From an uncultured Clostridia bacterium (GTDB lineage Bacteria > Bacillota_A > Clostridia > Oscillospirales > Ruminococcaceae), in the NCBI GenBank assembly GCA_947169455.1, contig CAMVPV010000085.1, positions 1 to 6,538 of the forward strand: a stretch of DNA of 6,538 nt. The letters are read 5' to 3'. This document shows positions 1 through 6,160 of the stretch, one piece after another. The notes under the pieces were generated by a model. It made no database searches and was not told the DNA's origin. It saw only the letters and a list, made by a program, of their open reading frames with translations. Position 1 is the first letter of the stretch. The number at the start of each line of letters is the position of its first letter. A program made the translations under genes and the position numbers.

Positions 1-200
1 GATTCGTATATGTCAGGGAATCCGAGGAGATGATGGAGGCGGCGCGCAAGCTGCTCACACAGACACTGGAGAAGTGCATGAGCGGGCGCATACGCGACTG
101 GAACACCATAAAATCAAAGATAAAGGACGACCTGAGCGATTATATCTTCATAAAGACCAAGCGCAGCCCGATGATACTGCCCGTCATAGAGGAGATATAA
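1..200 (+). CDS. rnj: Ribonuclease J, C-terminal end (partial)
   Basis: This is the last 65 codons of a gene that starts before the window; the frame begins at base 3 and ends with TAA at 198-200. RNase J is a cytoplasmic metallo-beta-lactamase/beta-CASP nuclease with 5'-3' exonuclease and endonuclease activity, central to mRNA decay and rRNA maturation in Firmicutes. The fragment begins FVYVRESEEMMEAARKLL and ends TKRSPMILPVIEEI. Both stretches match the family's C-terminal domain, especially the near-invariant ending K-T-K-R-x-P-M-I-L-P. The catalytic metal-binding core lies outside the window and cannot be checked. The stop codon is followed by 69 bases before the gdpP start, with no clear terminator, so read-through into gdpP is likely. 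Whether it is the J1 or J2 paralogue cannot be told from this piece. Confidence 0.9.
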   Translation, partial: FVYVRESEEMMEAARKLLTQTLEKCMSGRIRDWNTIKSKIKDDLSDYIFIKTKRSPMILPVIEEI

Positions 201-269
201 GATCAGTTTTCAATCATCGATCATCAATTTTAGATTTTGATCCCACCTCTGACCGAAGGAGTGTTTCCG
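201..269 (+). other. Short rnj-gdpP intergenic spacer
   Basis: This spacer is AT-rich over its first 40 bases and ends in the gdpP ribosome binding site. A GATCA/TGATC pair (201-205 and 238-242) could close a weak stem, but the arms are poorly matched inside and no T-run follows, so I do not call a terminator. No convincing -35/-10 pair was seen. The simplest reading is that rnj and gdpP are co-transcribed. Confidence 0.5.
256..261 (+). promoter_or_regulatory. Ribosome binding site that decides the gdpP start
   Basis: AAGGAG at 256-261 lies 8 bases upstream of the TTG codon at 270, an ideal distance. The longer reading frame from the TTG at 237 has only AT-rich sequence before it and would place this site inside the gene, so 270 is the better start. 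Confidence 0.75.
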
Positions 270-2273
270 TTGACCGGAAAAAGATGGAAAACGTTCAAGC
301 TGGTATCGGTGCTGCTGGTGCTTTCCGCATTCGTATGCGCCGTTGCGGGCGAAAAGCTCGACAGCTTGTCCATGTGGACGAAGCTCGGCATAATATCCTG
401 CGTCAGCGCCGCTTACCTTGCACTGTTCCTGTCTGCGTACAGGAACCTGCACAGCTTTGTTTCCGAAATGGAAACGCAGCTCGATGTGACCGAAAGGGAT
501 TCACTGTATAAATTTCCCTGTCCCGCTGCGGTGATAGACCCCAACGGCGTGATAATCTGGTACAACAAGGCTTTCACCGAAAAGATAGCCAACGGCACCG
601 AGATGTACGGCTCGAACATCGCCAATATCGCCGAGATAGACCTCTCGCTGCTCGCAACAGTGAAGGATACCCCCGTTGAATATACCACCGACAGATACCG
701 CATCACCGCGACATCGACCGAGAAGTACGATTCACGCGACAACACCGTGATAACAAAGCTCTCGCTGCTCTGCTTCGAGGACATAAGCGAGTACCTGCGC
801 ATCAAGGACGAATATACCCGCTCGCGCGTGTGGATCATGTATATCATGATAGACGGCTACGACGATATCTTCAGCAACACCAAGGATTCCGACCGCTCAC
901 ACGTACTCATGCAGATAGACAAGCTTATGGAGACCTTCATGGAGGAGAACCGCGGCATAATCCGCAAGATATCCTCCGACCGCTTCCTCGCCGTGATAGA
1001 GGAGGATCATCTCCAGCGGCTGATAGACGACCAGTTCCGCAGCATACTCGAAAAGGTGCGCAGCATCAAGCTGCACGACAAGACCAGCATAACCGTTTCT
1101 GTGGGCGTGGGTCACGGCGGAAATTCCGTCGCGGAGTCGGAAAACCTCGCAAAGCAGGCGCTCGACATGACACAGGGGCGCGGCGGCGATCAGGCGGCTA
1201 TCAAGGACGATACCGACTTCATTTTCTTCGGCGGCAACTCAAAGGGCGTTGAAAAGCACACCAAGGCACGCACAAGGATATTCAGCGCGAACCTTATGCA
1301 CCTCATCGACCAGTCCGACCTCATAATGATAATGGGGCACAAGTACTCCGATTTCGACAGCGTCGGCTCGGCGGCGGGTATGTGCGGCGCCATGCGCATG
1401 ATGGGCAAAAGCTCATATATCTGCATAGACACCGGGAGAACACTGTCGTCCATGCTGATAAACCGCCTTACGGACAACCTCAGCGAAGGCGATGACATAT
1501 TCATCAGCCCGGAGGATTCCGTACTGATGCTTACCGAGAACACCCTGCTCATCATCGTTGATACGAGCGTGGAGGAACAGCTTGAATCCGCCGAGCTTTA
1601 CCACAGCATAAAGAACGTCGTATATATCGACCATCACAGGCAGTCGGCAGGCACAATAGACAGCGTGGTATCCCTGCATGAGCCGTATGCGTCGAGCGCA
1701 TCCGAGATAGTGACGGAGGTCATACAGTATCTCCCGCTGCCGGAACGGCTCTCGGGATATTATGCGGATGCGATGCTCGCGGGGATAACGCTGGACACCA
1801 AGGACTTCGTCAACAAGACGGGCGTTCGCACGTTCGAGGCGGCTGCGTATCTGCGCAGGCTGGGCGCGGACACTGTCGCCGTGAAGCAGCTGTTCGCGAT
1901 ATCGCTGGAAAGCTGCCACAAGCGCTCACAGCTCATCGAAACGGCAAAGGTGCACAAGCGGTGCGCTATCGCCGTATGGAAGACCTCCGACCCCGATGTG
2001 CGCATCTTCTCGGCGCAGGCGGCAGATGAACTGCTCGAAACGGAAGAGGTCGATGCAAGCTTCGTTATGTACCCGTGCGTCATCAACGGTGACAACTATA
2101 TCAAGATATCGGCGCGTTCGTACGGCGTGCTGAACGTTCAGCTGATAATGGAAAAGCTGGGCGGCGGCGGACATCAGACGATGGCATCCACCGAGATCGC
2201 GGGGACATCGTTCGATGACGCAAAGCAGACGCTCATCGGCGCGATAGATGAATATCTTCAGGAAATAAGCTGA
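270..2273 (+). CDS. gdpP: c-di-AMP phosphodiesterase GdpP (DHH/DHHA1 family, membrane-anchored)
   Basis: GdpP (YybT) hydrolyses cyclic di-AMP to pApA, which controls potassium and osmolyte balance, wall stress and beta-lactam tolerance in Firmicutes. From the TTG start at 270 it has 667 residues, close to the usual ~650-660. Order seen: two membrane helices (about 10-27 and 39-57), a PAS-like domain (about 80-170, core FPCPAAVIDPNGVIIWYNKA), a GGDEF-like domain (about 185-310) with SSDRF at 235-239 in place of GGDEF, then the DHH domain and DHHA1. Metal ligands are visible: H357, D361 and D363 in GHKYSDFDS, D431 in IIVDTS, DHH at 454-456, and D509 in GITLDTKD. The DHHA1 substrate motif GGGGH is at 631-635. 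All catalytic residues look intact, so I infer an active enzyme. It precedes rplI and dnaB as in Bacillus. Gene identity is very likely; the exact start is less sure. Confidence 0.95.
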   Translation: MTGKRWKTFKLVSVLLVLSAFVCAVAGEKLDSLSMWTKLGIISCVSAAYLALFLSAYRNLHSFVSEMETQLDVTERDSLYKFPCPAAVIDPNGVIIWYNKAFTEKIANGTEMYGSNIANIAEIDLSLLATVKDTPVEYTTDRYRITATSTEKYDSRDNTVITKLSLLCFEDISEYLRIKDEYTRSRVWIMYIMIDGYDDIFSNTKDSDRSHVLMQIDKLMETFMEENRGIIRKISSDRFLAVIEEDHLQRLIDDQFRSILEKVRSIKLHDKTSITVSVGVGHGGNSVAESENLAKQALDMTQGRGGDQAAIKDDTDFIFFGGNSKGVEKHTKARTRIFSANLMHLIDQSDLIMIMGHKYSDFDSVGSAAGMCGAMRMMGKSSYICIDTGRTLSSMLINRLTDNLSEGDDIFISPEDSVLMLTENTLLIIVDTSVEEQLESAELYHSIKNVVYIDHHRQSAGTIDSVVSLHEPYASSASEIVTEVIQYLPLPERLSGYYADAMLAGITLDTKDFVNKTGVRTFEAAAYLRRLGADTVAVKQLFAISLESCHKRSQLIETAKVHKRCAIAVWKTSDPDVRIFSAQAADELLETEEVDASFVMYPCVINGDNYIKISARSYGVLNVQLIMEKLGGGGHQTMASTEIAGTSFDDAKQTLIGAIDEYLQEIS

Positions 2274-2381
2274 CACCCGCCGAAAGGCGATACGGCTGTA
2301 TTTTCAGGAAAACCCCCGCCGTGACGGCTGCGGGGACGCCCCCTTTCGGGGAAGCTATAAAAATCGAAAGGACGATAAAAA
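2274..2381 (+). promoter_or_regulatory. Hairpin-rich 5' leader of rplI (candidate cis-regulatory RNA)
   Basis: This 108-base gap between gdpP and rplI holds three short stems. The first is CGCC-GAAA-GGCG (2278-2289), a GNRA-capped hairpin. The second pairs CCCC 2314-2317 with GGGG 2332-2335 and GCCG 2318-2321 with CGGC 2325-2328, leaving a three-base bulge. The third pairs CCCC 2340-2343 with GGGG 2348-2351 around TTTC. GGGG 2332-2335 could instead pair with the C-run at 2339-2343, so the second and third stems compete. No T-run follows the last stem, so this does not look like a terminator. The rplI ribosome binding site AAAGGA (2367-2372) comes 15 bases after the last stem. Autoregulation or mRNA processing is possible but is inference only. 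Confidence 0.4.
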
Positions 2382-2828
2382 ATGAAAGTTATTTTTCTTC
2401 AGGATGTAAAAGGCTCCGGCAAAAAAGGCGAGGTCAAGGAAGTCTCTGACGGCTACGCAAGAAACTTCCTCATCGGCAAGGGTCTTGCCTGCGAAGCCAA
2501 CGCAAAGAATATGTCCGACCTCGCCGGCAAGAAAGCCTCCGAACAGCACAAGGCGGACGTCGCAAGAAAGGAAGCGCTCGAAGCCGCTGCCGCTGTCAAG
2601 GGCAAAAAGGTCATCTTCAGGGCTAAAGCAGGTCAGGGCGGCAAACTTTTCGGCGCTGTTACCGCCGGCAATGTTGCTGACCTCGTGAATGAACAGCTCG
2701 GCGTGAAGGTCGATAAGAAAAAAGTCTCACTCTCAAGCGAGATAAAGACCTTCGGCACATTCTCCGCCGAGATAAAGTTCCTCGCGGGGATATCCGAAAA
2801 GATAACCGTTGAAGTGACCGAAGAATAA
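2382..2828 (+). CDS. rplI: 50S ribosomal protein bL9
   Basis: bL9 binds 23S rRNA near the base of the L1 stalk with its N-terminal domain and reaches out from the 50S subunit through a long helix; its loss raises frameshifting and bypassing. The product is 148 residues, the family's usual length. The N-terminal domain shows the L9 signature, with GKKGEVKEV at 13-21 followed by DGYARNFL at 23-30 and GKGLA at 32-36. An Ala/Lys/Glu-rich connecting helix runs about 41-75, and the C-terminal domain includes [16 protein letters not shown] at 86-101. AAAGGA at 2367-2372 sits 9 bases before the ATG. dnaB follows after 12 bases, so the two are probably translated from one message. Early codons are less GC-rich than in the neighbours, as expected for a highly expressed gene. 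Confidence 0.98.
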   Translation: MKVIFLQDVKGSGKKGEVKEVSDGYARNFLIGKGLACEANAKNMSDLAGKKASEQHKADVARKEALEAAAAVKGKKVIFRAKAGQGGKLFGAVTAGNVADLVNEQLGVKVDKKKVSLSSEIKTFGTFSAEIKFLAGISEKITVEVTEE

Positions 2829-2840
2829 TTATACTGCCGT

Positions 2841-4187
2841 ATGGATATAAACGAACTCACCTCACGGGAGATACCCCACAGCATCGAAGCTGAACGCACC
2901 GTTCTCGGTGCGGTGCTCATAGATATGGACTGCATATCCGATGTGCTGCCCTACGTGAATCCGAACAGCTTCTACATGAAAAAGCACAGCGAGCTCTTCT
3001 CGGTGATACTCAGCCTCTTCACGCTCGGCACCGACGCCGATATCGTCACCGTGCTCGACCGCGCCGTGCAGGAGGGCATCTTCGAGGACGAACGCACCGG
3101 CAAGGAATACCTCGCCGCACTCATGACCGGCGTGCCCTCGCGCAGCAACCTCATAACCTACTGCAAGATAGTTGAGGAAAAGTACAACCTGCGCTCGCTG
3201 ATACACGCCGCCGAGAATATCATCCGCAACTGCACCGAAAGCTCTGACCCCGCCGATATCCTTCTCGATTCGGCAGAGCAGATGATCTACGATATACGGC
3301 AGGGGCGCGACGTCAGCGGTCTTTCCCGCGTCGATGACGTACTCTATGACGCCTATGACGAGCTCAGCCATATCGCCGGCCCCGACAAGGAAAAATATCA
3401 GGGGATAAAGTCCGGCTACGCTATGCTCGATGATATGATATACGGACTGAAAAAGTCCAACCTGATAATCCTTGCGGCACGCCCCGGCATGGGAAAGACC
3501 TCCTTTGCGCTCAACGTCGCCGCGAACGTCTGCCGCACCTCCCCCGACAAGGAAGTCGTTTTCTTCTCACTGGAAATGTCCAAGGAACAGCTCGTAACAA
3601 AGCTGCTCTCCTCGGAAAGTCTCGTTGACAGCAAACATCTCAACGACGGCTTCATCACACCCAATGACTGGGAAAAGCTCGCACAGGGCGCCAACCGCAT
3701 CTCACGCATGAATATGTACCTTGACGACACCGCCAGCGCGACGGTAATGCAGATGAAATCCAAACTGCGCCGCCTGAAGAACGTAGGTCTTGTCGTGATA
3801 GACTATCTGCAGCTCATGAGCTCCGGAAAAAACATCGAGAACCGCGTGAACGAGATATCCGACATAACCAGACAGCTCAAGCTTATGGCCAAGGAGCTCG
3901 ACGTTCCCGTTATAACGCTCTCGCAGCTCTCGCGTTCGGTGGAATCCCGTCCGGACAAGCGCCCGCTGCTCTCCGACCTGCGTGAATCCGGCTCTATCGA
4001 GCAGGACGCCGACATAGTGCTGTTCCTCTACCGCGAGGGCTACTACGCACAGAACAAGGTCGAGGACGCCAACCTCGCGGAATGCATCGTCGCCAAGAAC
4101 CGTCACGGACGCGGCGGCACCATCAATCTCCGCTGGAACGGTCAATATACCCTCTTCCTCTCCGAGGACAGATACCAACAGCAGTAA
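2841..4187 (+). CDS. dnaB: Replicative DNA helicase DnaB (named DnaC in Bacillus)
   Basis: This is the hexameric 5'-3' helicase that unwinds DNA at the replication fork and works with primase DnaG. Its 448 residues are a normal length. The N-terminal helical domain (about 1-105) begins with the typical IPHSIEAERTVLGA. A linker follows, then the RecA-type motor from about 188. Visible motifs are Walker A ARPGMGKTS (213-221, K219 and T220), the catalytic glutamate E245 in FFSLEMS, Walker B LVVIDYLQLM (317-326, D321), the conserved SQLSRSVESR (361-370), and the KNRHGRGG segment (419-426) carrying the likely arginine finger. No in-frame start exists upstream because a stop lies at 2826-2828, which is also rplI's own stop. 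No Shine-Dalgarno is seen at a useful distance, suggesting coupling to rplI translation. The motor looks complete. Identity is very secure. Confidence 0.98.
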   Translation: MDINELTSREIPHSIEAERTVLGAVLIDMDCISDVLPYVNPNSFYMKKHSELFSVILSLFTLGTDADIVTVLDRAVQEGIFEDERTGKEYLAALMTGVPSRSNLITYCKIVEEKYNLRSLIHAAENIIRNCTESSDPADILLDSAEQMIYDIRQGRDVSGLSRVDDVLYDAYDELSHIAGPDKEKYQGIKSGYAMLDDMIYGLKKSNLIILAARPGMGKTSFALNVAANVCRTSPDKEVVFFSLEMSKEQLVTKLLSSESLVDSKHLNDGFITPNDWEKLAQGANRISRMNMYLDDTASATVMQMKSKLRRLKNVGLVVIDYLQLMSSGKNIENRVNEISDITRQLKLMAKELDVPVITLSQLSRSVESRPDKRPLLSDLRESGSIEQDADIVLFLYREGYYAQNKVEDANLAECIVAKNRHGRGGTINLRWNGQYTLFLSEDRYQQQ

Positions 4188-4235
4188 AATCGATAACGGA
4201 AAACTGATGACCGAGAATTATTATTCTGTATCGCT

Positions 4236-4284
4236 GGGGGCTTCAGCGTCCGCCCGAAGCTGCGCCCCCGCTCACTTTTCTTTT
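4236..4284 (+). terminator. Probable intrinsic terminator after dnaB
   Basis: GGGGGC (4236-4241) pairs with GCCCCC (4264-4269). Inside it CAGC (4244-4247) pairs with GCTG (4259-4262), separated by a small internal loop, with an 11-base apical loop. A T-rich stretch TTTTCTTTT (4276-4284) follows, starting six bases after the stem. The T-run is interrupted and slightly distant, so termination may be partial. An alternative inner pairing GCTTC/GAAGC (4240-4244 and 4256-4260) gives a similar hairpin. Confidence 0.55.
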
Positions 4285-4303
4285 GCTGTTACCGGGTACG
4301 TTC

Positions 4304-4319
4304 CGCTTTACTGAAAGCG
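4304..4319 (+). other. Small perfect hairpin upstream of tilS
   Basis: CGCTTT (4304-4309) and AAAGCG (4314-4319) form a perfect six-pair stem around the loop ACTG. It lies 20 bases after the probable dnaB terminator's T-run and 32 bases before the tilS ATG. There is no strong T-run after it. It may be a back-up terminator, part of the tilS leader, or chance. Confidence 0.35.
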
Positions 4320-4327
4320 ATCGTTCA

Positions 4328-4363
4328 TTTATCAATTGACAAACAAATAAGATGAAAGATAAT
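4328..4363 (+). promoter_or_regulatory. AT-rich dyad and promoter-like hexamers over the tilS start
   Basis: A 16-base near-palindrome, TTTATCAATTGACAAA (4328-4343), has one mismatched symmetric pair and a perfect 8-base core. Because it has no loop it suits a protein-binding DNA site better than an RNA hairpin. It overlaps a perfect -35 consensus, TTGACA (4336-4341), and GATAAT (4358-4363) lies 16 bases further on as a 5-of-6 match to the -10 consensus. The implied start of transcription, near 4370, would fall inside tilS. So the hexamers could be chance, an internal promoter for hpt-ftsH, or a sign that tilS starts differently. Confidence 0.35.
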
Positions 4364-5632
4364 TTTGTAAAAAGTGCGGACAAAGTTCTCCGCCTTACAG
4401 AACGCGGCAGCACCGTATATGCGGGGCTGTCCGGCGGAGCGGACAGCGTCTGCCTGCTCCTGCTGCTGAAAGAACTCTGCCCGCAGTACGGGCTGTCGCT
4501 CGAAGCGATACACATAGACCACTGCCTGCGCGGCGCGGAAAGCGACCGCGACCGCGAATTCTGCACGGAGCTGTGCCGCCGCGAAAATATCCCGCTGACG
4601 GTATTCCGTGTGGATGTGCGCAGCTACTCAGCGGAAAAGGGACTGTCCACCGAGACAGCCGCCCGCGAGCTCCGCTATGCGAGGTTCCGCGAAGCAGCCG
4701 GCAGGAGCGGCTATATCGCGACCGCTCACAACCTGAACGACAACGCCGAAACGGTACTGCTCAACATGACGCGCGGCACGGGTCTGCGCGGATTGTGCGG
4801 CATACCGCCCGTCCGCGGGAACATAATCCGCCCACTGCTGGAGATATCCCGCGCGGAGATAGAAGATTTTCTCACAGAACGCGGACAGGGATATGTCACC
4901 GACAGCACCAACCTCACCGATGATTACTCGCGCAACAGGATACGCCACAGCGTCCTGCCGGTTCTGATGTCGATAAACAGCGGTCTGCTCGGGAATATCG
5001 CCGCAATGACCGCATCACTGCGCGAGGACGAATACTGTCTGGAAAATATCGGCGGAAATGACTTTGCCGCTGTGCGCAAACGCCGCATCGCTGCTCTGTT
5101 CCGCGAGAACGGCATCACGGTGAACCGCGACCGCCTCGAACGCACCGACCGTGTGCTTACAAGCGGAGGAAAAGCACATATCTGCGGTGATATATACGCA
5201 TTCACCGAAAACGGCATACTGAAAACAGAAGAGATCATCCACGATGAAAATGCGGAAAATTTTGCCGTTCCGCTCCGCGAAGGAGAGATCCCCTTTGCCG
5301 GAAACAGGACGGTTTGTGTTGAAAAGATAAAAATTAGCGGTGTTCATAAATATTTAACAAACGATTTGATAGATTGTGATAAAATAATAGGCGGTGCAGT
5401 TCTGCGCACGCGCCGCGAGGGCGACAGGATAATGCTCCCCGGCGAGGATTTCCACCGCAAGCTGCGCAAACTGTACAATTCAAGGAAAGTACCGCCCCAT
5501 CGCCGCGATACCGCCGCCGTGATAGCGGACAGCGAAGGGATAATCTGGGCGGAATACTGCGGAGTATCGGCGCGCGCCGCCTGCACCGCAGATACGATAA
5601 ATTGTTTCGGGATAAGCTCCCGGGAGGGCTGA
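4352..5632 (+). CDS. tilS: tRNA(Ile)-lysidine synthetase TilS
   Basis: TilS uses ATP to attach lysine to C34 of the tRNA-Ile with anticodon CAU. This makes it read AUA instead of AUG, and it is essential in most bacteria. The protein has 426 residues. The N-terminal PP-loop ATPase shows SGGADS at 27-32, HIDHCLRG at 54-61, TAHNLNDNAET at 124-134 and the DSTN..YSRNRIRH region at 184-199. The C-terminal TilS domain shows LRTRREGDR at 351-359 and LRKLYNSRKVPPHRRD at 371-386. ATG 4352 is the only good start: an in-frame stop lies at 4337-4339 and no later ATG precedes the PP-loop. No Shine-Dalgarno is visible. AUA codons are very frequent in this window, so the cell must rely heavily on this enzyme. 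The stop lies one base before hpt, whose ribosome binding site is inside tilS. Confidence 0.96.
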   Translation: MKDNFVKSADKVLRLTERGSTVYAGLSGGADSVCLLLLLKELCPQYGLSLEAIHIDHCLRGAESDRDREFCTELCRRENIPLTVFRVDVRSYSAEKGLSTETAARELRYARFREAAGRSGYIATAHNLNDNAETVLLNMTRGTGLRGLCGIPPVRGNIIRPLLEISRAEIEDFLTERGQGYVTDSTNLTDDYSRNRIRHSVLPVLMSINSGLLGNIAAMTASLREDEYCLENIGGNDFAAVRKRRIAALFRENGITVNRDRLERTDRVLTSGGKAHICGDIYAFTENGILKTEEIIHDENAENFAVPLREGEIPFAGNRTVCVEKIKISGVHKYLTNDLIDCDKIIGGAVLRTRREGDRIMLPGEDFHRKLRKLYNSRKVPPHRRDTAAVIADSEGIIWAEYCGVSARAACTADTINCFGISSREG

Positions 5633-5633
5633 C

Positions 5634-6158
5634 ATGAACAATACCGAGGAATTCAAGGAAATACTCATCACCAAAGAACAGATACAGGAAAAGATAGAAG
5701 AATATGCAAGGATCATCTCGGACGAATACCGCGGCAAGCCCCTGCTTGTCGTAAGCATACTCAACGGCGCGTTCATATTCTGCGCCGACTTCTGCCGCGC
5801 CCTCGATATTCCCTGCGAGATAGGCTTCATGGCGGCAAGAAGCTACCAGGGGACGGAATCCACAGGAAACGTGGAGATAGTCCTCGACCTCAAACAGGAT
5901 ATATCCGGTTACCATGTACTTATTGCTGAGGATATCATCGATACAGGCAGCACCATAAGCAAGGTGGCTGATATCCTCCGCGCAAGAAACCCTCTCTCCC
6001 TGAAGATGATAGCACTGCTCGACAAGCCGTCAAGGCGTCAGGCAGACATATCACCCGACTATACGCTTTTCGTCATACCCGACAGGTTCATAGTCGGCTA
6101 CGGTCTTGATTACAACGAAAAATACCGCAATCTTCCATTCATTGCGGCTTTGCAATAA
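5634..6158 (+). CDS. hpt: Hypoxanthine phosphoribosyltransferase
   Basis: The enzyme converts hypoxanthine (and usually guanine) with PRPP to IMP or GMP in purine salvage, in the cytoplasm. The 174-residue product has the usual length of the bacterial type I phosphoribosyltransferase. Visible are SILNGAFIF (41-49), which contributes to the pyrophosphate site, the flexible-loop region RSYQGTESTGNV (69-80), and the PRPP-binding signature with E99, D100 and DTGST at 103-107. A C-terminal base-binding segment follows, with IPDRFIVGYGLDYNEKYRNLPFI at 148-170, given here only to locate it. GGGAGG at 5622-5627, inside tilS, is 6 bases before the ATG, so the two are translationally linked. The tilS-hpt-ftsH order is classic for Firmicutes. 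In Bacillus subtilis, TilS and HprT have been reported to form a complex that activates ftsH transcription (from memory). Confidence 0.97.
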   Translation: MNNTEEFKEILITKEQIQEKIEEYARIISDEYRGKPLLVVSILNGAFIFCADFCRALDIPCEIGFMAARSYQGTESTGNVEIVLDLKQDISGYHVLIAEDIIDTGSTISKVADILRARNPLSLKMIALLDKPSRRQADISPDYTLFVIPDRFIVGYGLDYNEKYRNLPFIAALQ

Positions 6159-6160
6159 GC

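Larger units (their letters stand above)
4188..4351. other. dnaB-tilS intergenic region
   Basis: This 164-base gap contains no plausible gene. It holds a probable intrinsic terminator for dnaB in its middle, a small perfect hairpin after it, and an AT-rich stretch just before tilS with a dyad and a -35-like box. It is the only gap in the window that looks like a boundary between two transcription units. Confidence 0.6.

Noticed and set aside
207..235. Possible promoter TTTTCA-17-TTAGAT before gdpP
   Set aside because: It matches only 4 of 6 and 3 of 6 consensus positions in an AT-rich stretch, no better than chance.
237..269. Upstream TTG (237) as the gdpP start, giving an 11-residue extension
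   Set aside because: It has no ribosome binding site, whereas AAGGAG lies at ideal spacing before the TTG at 270, and the extension MIPPLTEGVFP is not typical of the family.
74..511. A 145-codon open frame on the + strand overlapping the ends of rnj and gdpP
   Set aside because: It overlaps two well-supported genes in another frame, and its product is rich in Arg, His and Asp with no recognisable domain. It is a shadow frame.
1413..1919. A 168-codon antisense frame inside gdpP, with similar ones inside dnaB (2862-3371 and 3702-4178)
   Set aside because: These are mirror frames of strongly coding sequence with low-complexity products and no supporting start signals.
2314..2351. Intrinsic terminator between gdpP and rplI
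   Set aside because: The GC stems are real, but the sequence after them is A-rich, not T-rich, so rho-independent termination on the + strand is not supported.
2356..2361. TATAAA as a -10 box for rplI
   Set aside because: No -35 element lies at the right distance, and transcription would begin at or inside the ribosome binding site.
5334..5915. A 193-codon antisense open frame across tilS and hpt
   Set aside because: It is antisense to two conserved genes with full motifs, has no ribosome binding site I can see, and its product has no recognisable pattern. Long antisense frames are common in GC-rich coding DNA.
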